From the NCBI RefSeq assembly GCF_028640845.1, contig NC_080539.1, positions 303,710,016 through 303,774,015 on the forward strand: 64,000 bases of DNA, written 5' to 3'. Origin of the DNA: Ahaetulla prasina. Lineage: Eukaryota > Chordata > Lepidosauria > Squamata > Colubridae. The translations under genes and the position numbers were made by a program. How positions within the stretch are numbered: position 1 is the stretch's first letter; each line of letters starts with the position of its first letter. The notes under the pieces were generated by a model. It saw only the letters and a list, made by a program, of their open reading frames with translations. It was not told the origin of the DNA and did not search any database. Below are positions 22,301-28,639 of the stretch, piece after piece.

Positions 22301-24777
22301 AGCACACGATTAGTCCCCCAAACCCTCTTTTTATTTCAACAGCTGTGAATAGACTGTAATTAGTCACAAATAGATTGTAGAGTCCGATAGAAGTCTGCCA
22401 AGTCCTTCGGAATAAAGACCCAGCTTTATCTCCCTTGACATGCTGCCAAAGACCTAATTGGCAATTAGCTTTGCAAGGCCACATGGAGCACAGAGTCAAA
22501 ACGGAGCTTAAGAATTTAAACCAACCAGAACGAACAAAGTTGCTTCCTGCAAAGGCTCATTTGCCTTTGTTTCTCCTTTATATCTTATGGGAGGGGCCAA
22601 TCATCTCCAAGCCCTACCCCTGAGTCATCCCTTTTGTCTTAACTGTTCTTGCCTTTTGGCAGCTCTGCACATGCACGCACTGGGAACAGCCCCCTGTTCC
22701 TCTGCCTCGCTGATGTCCGACTCTGGAGGCTCTGGAGGCAGCACATAACTCCCAGATGGCCCTGGCCCCCTCTCTGCCTCTCTGACGCAGAGCTCTCGTC
22801 CGAGCTTTCCCCAGACTCCAGGACTGGCCCATGTTCCTCCTCAACCTCCTCACTCTCTGACTCTGCTGCCAGCTTTGCAGGCTGCTAGTGGACTACAACA
22901 TCAGTTCTAAATATCACAAGAAGATTATCTGAAGGTTATTTGAAAGTCCTTCTTTCTTCTTATAAAGCAGTAGTGCTAGGAAGGTTTCCAAGGTCCCTTC
23001 CAACTTTGTTATTCTGTGTTCTGTACTTCTGCCAGGTATGATGTGCCTATGCTATTCCTAACAGTTGTCTGTCCATAGTTTCTTTAGACTGTCTAGCCTT
23101 TGTGAAATAAAAAAGATGTATTTATATCTCTTGGGTCTTGATTACTCTTGCATTTAATGTTTTAGCCACTGGATTTAAGCACGAAGTACTATCACCATCA
23201 GGGCATCCCATTCCCTAAGACTGTTCTGACAGAAGAAGACAGGAAGCATCTCAAGGAATGTTATCTCTTTGATGATGCAGAAAGTCCAAAGGCTCCTATA
23301 TTGCTGTATTTTCCACTGGTGTGTGACAGCTTCCAAAAATACAAGTCACCTGGTAAGTTACAAAGGCTACTTGGGGACCACTTTGCTTTACTACCTGCTG
23401 ATCTTATTTCCTATATATGTTTCTCATGCATGTGCATCCTAAAGGAATTGGCAATAACTTTAAGCAATGGTATAAAATGAATGTATTTATTTAATGTATG
23501 GCATATCATACATGGACTAACAATATATATTAACATTTCACCTAGATCTGTAAAACACAATTGAATATAAATGTCAAAAAGGTCTATGTTCAAATATAAA
23601 ATGAAAATAAAGATCAATATTAGTCATATAATTACTAATACTAGAGCCATAGTGGCACAGTGGTAAGAATGCAGTACTACTGCTCACTCCAAGAGTTCGA
23701 TTCTGAGTGGCTCAGGGTTGACTCAGCTTTCCAAGGTCGGTAAAATGAGGACCCAGATTGTTGGGGGCAATATGCTGACTCTGTAAACTGCTTAGAAAGG
23801 GCTGTAAAGCACTATGAAGCTATCGGTACTAGTAAGAATTTCTTGCTGGAAAAAGACAATTTAGAAAGGATGAGTTTTTAGCAAATTCTAAAACTTGACA
23901 ACCTTAAGGCCTAGTATTCCAGAAAAAATGAATTAGATGCAGCATTCCTTTCTTCTGAACTTATTTTCAATGCTTCATACAATGAATAATTTTAGATCAC
24001 TACTGTGTATTAAATCTATTTGCTATCATCCTCTCCTCCTTTTGTTTCTGCAGGTCAATCTGTAAAGACACTGTACATGGTTGAGAATAAAATATTAATG
24101 ATAGTCTTACTCTAAACAACTTTCTTTCATATCTCAATAATCTTAAATTTCAATTCCTGTGCTATTAGTACTGATAAAAGAGATGTAATATAATTATGAT
24201 GATTTCAGCTAAGATAATTTCATGTTATTATAGGAATCCTTGGTTTCTCACCAGCATGGAACAATTTAGGAACAAAGGCAGATGCTCCATTCTCCTCCTC
24301 CTTGAGTGTTATTACTAATGAAGCTTGTATTATTTGTTGATGCAAATATGAGCTAGATGCAACATTCCTTTCTTCAGATCTTATTTTCAATGCTTCATAA
24401 AATGAACAATTTTAGATTATAACTGTGTATTAAATCTGTTTCCTTCCTTCCTTCCTTCCTTCCTTCCTTCCTTCCTTCCTTCCTTCCTTCCTTCCTTCCT
24501 TCCTTCCTTCCTTCCTTCCTTCCTTCCTTCCTTCCTTTCTTCTGTTTCTGCAGGTATGGAACGTAGTCCAAATGAGATGGATGATGGCTATGCTGATGTC
24601 ACTAGCACTATTTTTTCTCCATATGCTACTGGCATGCTGCAATACTCAGAGGAGGACTTCAATAAGCTGATAAATTTGACCGACTATAATATTCGGAACA
24701 ATAAACATATGATTCTTCAGGCTTTACAGACAGCAGTTGAAAGAAAAAAGCAGCAGAATTTCCGTTCCTCTTTTTAA
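887..24777 (+). CDS. PLA2G4E: Cytosolic phospholipase A2 group IV, epsilon-like (gene 1, 15 exons, 5' end outside window)
   Basis: Cytosolic Ser/Asp lipase; PLA2G4E enzymes move an acyl chain from phosphatidylcholine to phosphatidylethanolamine (NAPE synthesis) or hydrolyse phospholipids. Exons A-O join in phase without a stop: 887-929, 2119-2182, 3262-3425, 4229-4312, 5612-5649, 6600-6735, 10637-10773, 11974-12196, 13971-14085, 15096-15233, 15855-15962, 17205-17402, 18327-18493, 23166-23352, 24554-24777, about 670 residues. The product shows the interdomain segment, the [13 protein letters not shown] motif, an oxyanion loop TTAGGVRSM, the nucleophile elbow GLSGTTW, the catalytic Asp in [11 protein letters not shown] and a basic C-terminus. 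The C2 domain must lie upstream. Exons J-M are duplicated at 18811-22214. Of the paralogues, epsilon fits best ([33 protein letters not shown]), but F, D or B were not excluded by alignment. Clean splice sites and frame argue for a functional gene. Confidence 0.88.
930..2118. other. Gene 1 intron, no recognised element
   Basis: AT-rich unique-looking sequence between exons A and B; I see no repeat or exon. Confidence 0.5.
2119..2182 (+). CDS. PLA2G4E: Gene 1 exon B (interdomain)
   Basis: Acceptor cccttgtag, donor gtaaga. Encodes [15 protein letters not shown] followed by a lysine-rich run, continuing exon A in phase 0 and leaving phase 1. The SREL.CL.VEV pattern is typical of the segment before the catalytic core. 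Confidence 0.8.
2310..2805. mobile_element. TIR-type non-autonomous DNA transposon
   Basis: Imperfect terminal inverted repeats ccgtatttttcagaatat / ctctgaaaaatatgg, with an internal array of 'aagc.cccaaacagagcttcagaa' units near 2440-2560. Same family as 45101-45713 and the end near 13260. Lies in the intron between exons B and C. Confidence 0.65.
3262..3425 (+). CDS. PLA2G4E: Gene 1 exon C (interdomain)
   Basis: Acceptor tactcag, donor gtgagt. Encodes 55 residues starting [15 protein letters not shown] and ending LLKKRSIC. The GSYED motif is shared by the epsilon/F group. Enters phase 1, leaves phase 0. Confidence 0.82.
3888..4140 (-). repeat. tRNA-derived SINE
   Basis: Minus-strand copy of the same SINE as at 393-600, with gtgctttacagcc and tttgggtcctcattttaccc recognisable. 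Confidence 0.68.
4229..4312 (+). CDS. PLA2G4E: Gene 1 exon D (interdomain)
   Basis: Acceptor tcttttag, donor gtgagt. 28 codons, [15 protein letters not shown] to NIKVAY, phase 0 on both sides. It fits the beta-rich segment between C2 and catalytic domains, though the residues alone are weakly diagnostic. Confidence 0.75.
4375..4664. mobile_element. hAT-type MITE with exact 8-bp target duplication
   Basis: Starts CAGAGGTG and ends CCACCACTG, flanked by gtccaaca at 4367-4374 and 4665-4672. The interior contains the 'gaaccggtagtaa' motif shared with other copies in the window. Confidence 0.75.
5612..5649 (+). CDS. PLA2G4E: Gene 1 exon E (interdomain)
   Basis: Very short exon (38 nt). Acceptor tttccttttag, donor gtaacc. 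Encodes [12 protein letters not shown] plus two bases of a Gly codon completed at 6600. Supported mainly by phase continuity between exons D and F. Confidence 0.72.
6600..6735 (+). CDS. PLA2G4E: Gene 1 exon F (start of catalytic domain)
   Basis: Encodes [19 protein letters not shown], then [18 protein letters not shown] and ends in GELQDNE. This helix-rich stretch opens the catalytic alpha/beta domain and is highly conserved in the family. Acceptor attatctag, donor gtatga. A 90-bp (AT)n array starts about 100 bp downstream. Confidence 0.92.
6832..6921. repeat. (AT)n microsatellite
   Basis: Uninterrupted AT dinucleotide array of about 90 bp in the intron after exon F. Translations as poly-YI are meaningless. 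Confidence 0.97.
6922..7315. mobile_element. Penelope-like/palindromic element between two (AT)n arrays
   Basis: Contains a hammerhead-like stretch on the minus strand (6965-6994, ctgaagatgacgaatgag) and a long inverted repeat: 7089-7216 and 7229-7311 share ctctgattgg..., gcagctcaccagctcaaatc and complements around a short loop. Flanked on both sides by (AT)n. Family assignment is from remembered squamate repeats. Confidence 0.5.
7316..7385. repeat. (AT)n microsatellite
   Basis: About 70 bp of AT dinucleotides directly after the right arm of the palindrome. Confidence 0.97.
7838..8590 (+). mobile_element. CR1-type LINE 3' fragments
   Basis: A first piece encodes [21 protein letters not shown], in pieces, like the CR1 ORF2 C-terminus. 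From about 8020 a second CR1 type follows (gaaggactaggggtgacatgatagcag, then aacttgcctccagaagc and ccaatgtcccttccaac). A 137-bp hAT MITE is nested at 8276-8412. Confidence 0.65.
8276..8412. mobile_element. 137-bp hAT-type MITE, exact 8-bp target duplication
   Basis: Terminal inverted repeats CAGTGGTGGGATTCA / TGAATCCCACCACTG, flanked by gttagaac at 8268-8275 and 8413-8420. Inserted within a CR1 fragment. Sister copy at 43923-44059. Confidence 0.92.
9090..9331 (-). repeat. Squamate tRNA-type SINE
   Basis: Reverse complement reads gaggcagttt...gcggttaaggcat, ggccagtcactt, cacctcac, and an A-rich end. Same family as 57905-58135. Confidence 0.65.
9332..10636. other. Gene 1 intron, no recognised element
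   Basis: About 1.3 kb before exon G with no repeat or gene that I recognise; short open frames here have no family resemblance. Confidence 0.45.
10637..10773 (+). CDS. PLA2G4E: Gene 1 exon G (oxyanion loop and catalytic Ser)
   Basis: Encodes [16 protein letters not shown] with the oxyanion glycines and the Arg corresponding to Arg200 of PLA2G4A, and later GLSGTTW with the nucleophile Ser (Ser228 of PLA2G4A). The usual GGG triplet is AGG here and the usual GLSGS is GLSGT. Acceptor gttcag, donor gtaagg; the final Trp codon is split. Confidence 0.95.
11974..12196 (+). CDS. PLA2G4E: Gene 1 exon H (catalytic domain)
   Basis: Encodes [18 protein letters not shown] after the split Trp, then [16 protein letters not shown] at the end. 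The DP.WS.K.LEG and DLWGL..ESM.HD blocks are standard cPLA2 motifs. Acceptor ccttag, donor gtacta. Leaves phase 0. Confidence 0.93.
12365..13268. mobile_element. GC-rich composite DNA-transposon-like repeat
   Basis: Its right end (cttatacaccgaaaaatatgg) matches the TIR of the 2310-2805 family. The interior holds inverted segments around gcaattgcttcgg/gaagcaatttgc and ccgccgc-rich stretches. A 78-bp retroposed LINE tail is nested at 12754-12831. The left boundary is uncertain. A 218-codon open frame at 12443-13099 is not a gene. Confidence 0.5.
12754..12831 (+). mobile_element. 5'-truncated LINE (L1-type) insertion with 17-bp target duplication
   Basis: A 78-bp insert ending in aataaaactttttatt and a poly(A) run, flanked by aaaacggtcttgcacct at 12737-12753 and 12832-12848. 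A long duplication and poly(A) indicate target-primed reverse transcription. Confidence 0.8.
13609..13733 (+). mobile_element. MITE fragment, 'caggtagtcct' family
   Basis: Begins caggtagtccttgatttacg and contains ttgttaagtgag units. Related copies at 37952-38634, 39793-40132 and 60066-60618. Confidence 0.65.
13971..14085 (+). CDS. PLA2G4E: Gene 1 exon I (catalytic domain)
   Basis: Encodes [20 protein letters not shown], continuing [18 protein letters not shown]. The LSDQ...[11 protein letters not shown] block is a family hallmark. Acceptor cttgcacag, donor gtaaga. Leaves phase 1, so it can join either copy of exon J (15096 or 18811). Confidence 0.93.
15096..15233 (+). CDS. PLA2G4E: Gene 1 exon J, copy 1
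   Basis: Encodes [17 protein letters not shown], then [19 protein letters not shown]. The EF.PYEVG..KYGAF and FGSEF.MG motifs are diagnostic for cPLA2. Acceptor atctgcag, donor gtaatt, phase 1 on both sides. Lies in the first unit of the 3.7-kb tandem duplication. Confidence 0.94.
15375..15560. mobile_element. hAT-type MITE, exact target duplication (unit 1)
   Basis: CAGGGGTGGGTT ... AACCCACCACTG, flanked by tactgaac at 15367-15374 and 15561-15568. Lacks nine bases present in the unit 2 copy. Confidence 0.9.
15855..15962 (+). CDS. PLA2G4E: Gene 1 exon K, copy 1
   Basis: Encodes [19 protein letters not shown] and ends [24 protein letters not shown] is a family motif. Acceptor ttcccag, donor gttagt, phase 1 on both sides. 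Confidence 0.92.
16245..16757 (+). mobile_element. L2/Rex-like LINE 3' end (unit 1)
   Basis: Encodes [20 protein letters not shown] and [15 protein letters not shown], the C-terminal part of a non-LTR reverse transcriptase, then a 3' UTR ending atgtataatgacaataaagg. Frame is broken; pseudogene. Confidence 0.75.
17205..17402 (+). CDS. PLA2G4E: Gene 1 exon L, copy 1
   Basis: Encodes [19 protein letters not shown], then [20 protein letters not shown]. The NF..GL.L...Y....FS.W pattern is the usual cPLA2 segment before the catalytic Asp. Acceptor tgttttacag, donor gtaata, phase 1 on both sides. Confidence 0.92.
17642..17776. mobile_element. Palindromic hAT-type MITE (unit 1)
   Basis: Near-perfect inverted repeat of about 60 bp per arm (cttgtggacttcaactccca / tgggagttgaagtccacaag). 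Flanked by gtctatcc at 17634-17641 and 17777-17784. Confidence 0.92.
18327..18493 (+). CDS. PLA2G4E: Gene 1 exon M, copy 1 (catalytic Asp)
   Basis: Encodes [20 protein letters not shown] and ends YSGGSQTL. The Asp of LVDTAFF aligns with the catalytic Asp549 of PLA2G4A, partner of the exon G Ser. Acceptor tctttcag, donor gtgaga. Leaves phase 0, which fits exon N (23166) but not the second exon J (18811). Confidence 0.93.
18811..18948 (+). CDS. PLA2G4E: Gene 1 exon J, copy 2 (tandem duplicate)
   Basis: Base-for-base identical to 15096-15233, with the same acceptor and donor. It can be entered from exon I (phase 1). Entered from exon M copy 1 (phase 0) it reads [12 protein letters not shown] and then stops, so it cannot simply follow the first set. 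Confidence 0.88.
19090..19284. mobile_element. hAT-type MITE, exact target duplication (unit 2)
   Basis: Duplicate of 15375-15560 with nine extra bases (acctggtag) that match the end of other family members (for example ggtagaaaccc at 43857), so this is the older form. Confidence 0.9.
19579..19686 (+). CDS. PLA2G4E: Gene 1 exon K, copy 2 (tandem duplicate)
   Basis: Identical to 15855-15962 in coding sequence and splice sites. Two substitutions appear just downstream in the intron (tctcgtttg against tcttgttcg). Confidence 0.88.
19969..20481 (+). mobile_element. L2/Rex-like LINE 3' end (unit 2)
   Basis: Duplicated copy of 16245-16757 carried along in the tandem duplication, with a few substitutions. 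Confidence 0.75.
20929..21126 (+). CDS. PLA2G4E: Gene 1 exon L, copy 2 (tandem duplicate)
   Basis: Identical in coding sequence to 17205-17402. The flanking introns differ at several sites (for example attccattttt against attcctttttt downstream). Confidence 0.88.
21366..21499. mobile_element. Palindromic hAT-type MITE (unit 2)
   Basis: Duplicate of 17642-17776 with slightly altered ends. Confidence 0.9.
22048..22214 (+). CDS. PLA2G4E: Gene 1 exon M, copy 2 (tandem duplicate)
   Basis: Identical to 18327-18493, again carrying the catalytic Asp. Its phase-0 donor leads correctly to exon N at 23166, so a transcript I-J2-K2-L2-M2-N-O is complete and in frame. Confidence 0.88.
22307..22900 (-). 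mobile_element. LTR-like repeat, truncated
   Basis: On the minus strand it shares the acidic reading frame ([12 protein letters not shown]) and the ggccaatcatctcc / ccctcccataag blocks with 37109-37630 and 39180-39762, and ends near gactacaaca. It starts exactly at the right edge of the tandem duplication. Confidence 0.6.
22915..23020 (+). mobile_element. CR1 LINE 3' fragment
   Basis: Contains ggtcccttccaactttgtta and ttattctgtgttctg, the usual CR1 3' end in this genome. Confidence 0.55.
23166..23352 (+). CDS. PLA2G4E: Gene 1 exon N
   Basis: Encodes [18 protein letters not shown], then [19 protein letters not shown] and [13 protein letters not shown]. The QGIPFP, EC.LF.D and APILL.FPLV.D.F motifs are cPLA2 C-terminal hallmarks. 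Acceptor gttttag, donor gtaagt, leaves phase 1. Confidence 0.93.
23643..23835 (+). repeat. tRNA-derived SINE
   Basis: Head gagccatagtggcacagtgg with A-box-like and gttcgattc B-box-like parts, body aaaatgaggacccagattgt, end ctgtaaagcactatgaagc. Not a tRNA gene: no acceptor stem closure. Confidence 0.8.
23933..24055 (+). repeat. Duplicated copy of the exon O acceptor region
   Basis: Direct repeat with 24353-24555: both contain gcattcctttctt, cttattttcaatgcttcat, tgtgtattaaatct and end tttctgcaggt. The first copy therefore has a plausible but displaced 3' splice site at 24053. Confidence 0.85.
24440..24536 (+). repeat. (CCTT)n microsatellite in the polypyrimidine tract of exon O
   Basis: About 24 CCTT units directly before tttcttctgtttctgcag. 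On the transcript strand it is a pure pyrimidine run. Confidence 0.97.
24554..24777 (+). CDS. PLA2G4E: Gene 1 exon O (last coding exon and stop)
   Basis: Encodes [37 protein letters not shown] and a basic C-terminus [11 protein letters not shown] before taa at 24775. PYATG..YSEEDF..L..L..YN..NN is the conserved family end. The acceptor cag follows a long (CCTT)n array that supplies much of the polypyrimidine tract. Confidence 0.93.
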
Positions 24778-25130
24778 CCCTTTTCAATGTTTTCTCCATA
24801 TTTTTTAATCTGGGAAACTAACAGGTTTAATTCATTTGTGCTACTGTCCAGTAATAAACACATGGGAAATAGGATAGGCATCAGATTTAGAAAAATCAAT
24901 TTGGAACAGAATTTAGAGCTGTCTGAATTGAAGGAGGGTTTACTGAAATTAATTAAATCTATTTGTTGTGATCAATGCATTTATTTGGCAGGTCCCCACC
25001 CTTCAAAAGTGTATCAAAATCTTTGTTCATTTGCAATAATGAGGAAAAGGTATATTGAAAGATAGTGCTCAGAAATTATGTATTCAAAACTTGCTTTACA
25101 AAATGGAATTAGAATAAAAAAATAAATTCT
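24778..25130 (+). terminator. PLA2G4E: Gene 1 3' UTR with AATAAA signals
   Basis: After the stop there is AT-rich sequence with AATAAA hexamers at 24853, 25113 and 25121. The pair near 25113 is the likelier cleavage signal given the AT-rich surroundings. Inference; no transcript data are available. Confidence 0.45.
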
Positions 25131-25486
25131 AGTTCAGCATATTATAAGCTTTATTGAAGTACAGTCATTAAATGACAAAGGATTCTGAATTTCAAGTTTG
25201 GGACTTAATTTATAAATCTGAAGGTGGCTGTATCAAGTAATTTATGTATCATATATGCATATATGCATAAGATACACATTATAAATCAAACATAGACTTT
25301 AAAAACCAAAATAATGATTTTGCAAGTCTTCACCTAAATCCCAGCTGTGAATTTCTGATATTTTTATTTTCCATCCTTGCCCAGGATAGGCTGGAATAGT
25401 TATGAGGCAGGGGTCATTCCGTCTAAAATATCCGCCACCAGAAATCCTGTTTTTTCCAACAATTTTTGAGAAGGCTGAGTATCCCA

Positions 25487-25580
25487 AATATGTTTTTCCA
25501 AAAGGCAACTGGACTTCCTTGTTTTTTTTCCCTTTGAAAATACTTCGCTTCTCATCCAAGAAGCTTCTATATGTATATAA
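25487..25580 (-). mobile_element. Penelope-like terminal repeat fragment
   Basis: ggcaactggacttcc and cgcttctcatccaagaagct match the repeated unit seen at 43306-43545, 51712-52022 and 63203-63440. Confidence 0.5.
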
Positions 25581-25684
25581 AAACTAGTCAAGAGGCAGAA
25601 AACATGGAATTATCTGGGGTTTGGGTAGATGCTGATGAGTGGAATATTGGAGAACATTTGTATAACCCCTTGAATAGTACTTTA

Positions 25685-27830
25685 GTATTAGTATTTAGTA
25701 TTTATTGGATTTTTATACCGCCCTTCTCCCGAAGGACTCAGGGCGGTTCACAGCCACAATAAAAACAATGACAATGTACATATAAAACAATAATTAAAAA
25801 ACTTATTATATGTATGGCCAAATTAAAACATTTATACCTTAAAAACCCCATAAAATTTGTATCAAATATAAATATTAAAATTAAAACTATTTAAAAATTT
25901 AAAATTCCTAGGCCAGTCCTGCGCAGATACGTCTTCAGCTCGCGGCGAAAGGTCCGAAGGTCAGGCAATTGACGAAGTCCAGGGGGAAGTTCGTTCCAAA
26001 GGGTGGGAGCCCCCACAGAGAAGGACCTTCCCCTGGGGGTCGCCAGCCGACATTGCTTGGCGGACGGCACCCTGACAAGTCCCTCTCTGTGTGAGTGTAC
26101 GGGTCGGTGGGAGGTATTCGGTAGCAGCAGGCGGTCCCATAAGTACCCTGGCCCTAAGCCATGGAGCGCTTTAAAGGTAGTAACCAACACCTTAAAGTGC
26201 ACCCGAGAGACCACAGGTAGCCAGTGCAGCCTGTGCAGGAGTGGTGTTACATGGGAGCCACGTACGGCTCCCTCTATCACCCGCGCAGCTGCATTCTGAA
26301 CTAACTGGGGCCTTCGGGTGCTCTTCAAGGGGAGCCCCATGTAGAGAGCATTGCAATAATCCAAGCGAGAGGTAACAAGAGCATGAGTGACAGTGCATAG
26401 GGCATCCCGGTCAAGGAAGGAGCGCAACTGGCGGATCAGGCGAACCTGATAAAAAGCTCTCCTGGAGACGGTCGTCAAGTGATCTTCAAACGACAACTGT
26501 TCATCCAGGAGAACGCCCAAGTTGCGCACCCTTTCCATCGGGGCCAATGATTCGCCCCCAACAGTCAGCTGCGGCCGCAGCTGACTGTACCGGGGTGCCG
26601 GCATCCACAGCCACTTCGTCTTGGAGGGATTAAGCTTGAGCCTGTTTCTCCCCATCCAGACCCGTACGGCTTCCAGGCACCGGGACAGTACTTTGATAGC
26701 TTCATTGGGGTGGCCTGGGTGGAAAAGTACAGCTGCATGTCGTCAGCGTACAGTTGGTACCTCACCCCAAAGCCACTGATGATCTCACCCAGTGGCTTCA
26801 TATAGATGTTGAACAGGACAGGTGAGAGAATCGACCTCTGTGGCCCCCCACAAGTGAGACGCCTCGTGGTCGATCTCTGCCCCCGTGTCAACACCGTCTG
26901 CGACCGGTCAGAGAGATAGGAGAATCACTGGTAAACGGTGCCTCCCACTCCCAAACTCCCCAACCGGTGCAGCAGGATACCATGGTCGATGGTATCAAAA
27001 GCTGCTGAGAGGTCTAATAGGACCAGGGCAGAGGAACAACCCCTGTCCCTGGCCCTCCAGAGATCATCAACCAACGCGACCAAAGCCATCTCCGTACTAT
27101 AACCAGGCTGAAAGCCGGACTGGAATGGGTCTAGATAGACCGTTTCATCCAGGTATTGGGGTAATTGACATGCCACCACACTCTCTACAACGTTCGCCAC
27201 AAAGCAAAGGTTGGAGACCAGACAATAATTTCCCAAAACAGCTGGGTCCAGGGAAGGCTTCTTGAGGAGGGGGTCTCACTACCACCTCTTTCAAGGCGGC
27301 AGGGAAAACCCCTTCCGTCAAAGAAGCATTGATAATCCCCCGGAGCCAGCCTCATGTCACCTCCTGTGTGGCCAGCACCAGCCAGGAGGGGCACGGGTCC
27401 AGTAAACATGTGGTGGCATGCAACCTCCCCAACAACCTGTCCACGTCCTCGGGAGTCACAGGGTCAAATTCATCCCAAACAATCTCGACAAGACGAGTCT
27501 CCGCCCTCTCACCTGGATCATCCCAATTTTGATCCAGTCCATCCCGGAGCTGAACGATTTTATCATATAGATAACCACTAAACTCCTCGGCACGGCCCTG
27601 CAAGGGGTCATCCTGCACCTCCTGATGAAGGAGAGAGCGGGTCACCCAAAACAGGGCGGCCGGGCGGTTATCTGCCGATGCAATGAGGGAGGAAACGTAG
27701 GAATGTTTCGCTTCCCTCAATGCCACTAGGTAGGTCTTAGTATAAGACCTAATTAGTGTCCGGTCAGCTTCGGAACGGCTGGATCTCCAGGTACTCTCTA
27801 GGCGTCTTCTCCGGCGTTTCATTTTATTTA
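25685..27830 (-). mobile_element. CR1 (L3-like) LINE, 5'-truncated, about 2.1 kb
   Basis: Minus-strand reverse transcriptase in several frames: LVLLDLSAAFDTIDHGILL (near 27000), LFNIYMKPLGEIIS and YQLYADDMQLYFS with the YADD catalytic motif (26720-26830), and a 254-codon C-terminal part (25891-26655) containing LNPSKTKWLW, LVTSRLDYCNALY, HWLPVVSRVHFKVL and LWNELPPGLR. Upstream, 27352-27822 gives the segment before the RT domain. The 3' end on this strand carries gtgaaccgccctgagtcctt. Frameshifts between segments make it a dead copy. It is GC-rich against its AT-rich surroundings, suggesting a fairly recent insertion. Confidence 0.93.
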
Positions 27831-28408
27831 AAAAAACAGTTTAAATGTTCCGTGTAACCTTAAAAACAAAACCCAGAATAGTGTTTGATTTTCAAATGCT
27901 ACGAAGTGACTGTGCAATATTAGGAGCACATTTGATTTTCAGACTAGCTTCCTGTCTCGTTTCAGGTTTTGCTAAACCTAAAAAAACATGAAAACCTTCA
28001 TGTTTAGGGCTACAGATTCTGAAGGAAGAGTTTATGTCAAGAGAAGTGACTGTGTAGTACCACAATGGAGGATTGCCTGGTGCAAGATTAACCCATCCCC
28101 AGTGAGATATTCCTAGGACTGACTGAATTTTATTTTCAATGCCACGCAAAGACATTTTAATCTTCCCAGCACTTTTAATCAATTCATGTATTAATCTTAA
28201 ACAAGTGTTAAAAACTTCTGCTGCTTAGAAACTGCTCAGGTTCCTCCATTTATTATTTTACCATTGGTGTGTCATTATTATATTGTTTGTTAACTTATTC
28301 AGAATTTCATTAGATGCCGTTAATATGCTGTAAAGCATTCTGGGAAAACCTCATTTTGTAGGACACACTACAAATCTTAAAAAGGAAAAGGAAATAAATC
28401 TGCTTTAT

Positions 28409-28637
28409 GAGCTGTGGTGGCGCAGTGGTTAGAGTGCAGTATTGCAGGCTCTTTTTGCTGACTGCCTGCAATTTGGCAGTTCAAATCTCACCAGGCTCAA
28501 GGTTGATTCATCCTTCTGAAGTCGGTAAAGTGAGGATCCAAATTGTTGGGGGCAATACTCTAACTCTGTAAACCGCTTAGAGAGGGCTGTAAAGCACTGT
28601 GAAGCAGTATATAAGTCTGTGCTGTTGCTATTGCTAT
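28409..28637 (+). repeat. tRNA-derived SINE
   Basis: Well-preserved copy: gctgtggtggcgcagtggtt, cagttcaaatctcaccagg, gtgaggatccaaattgttgg and a (ttgcta)n end. Confidence 0.85.
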
Positions 28638-28639
28638 TC

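Larger units (their letters stand above)
18583..22306 (+). repeat. Tandem segmental duplication, unit 2 (exons J-M)
   Basis: Second copy of 14868-18582. I count roughly 25-30 single-base or small indel differences by eye, all intronic, including a 9-bp stretch (acctggtag) kept only in this unit near 19264. Its right edge abuts an LTR-like repeat. Confidence 0.97.

Noticed and set aside
24430..24642. Minus-strand frame with repeated GRKE units
   Set aside because: Reading of the (CCTT)n array over the true exon O.
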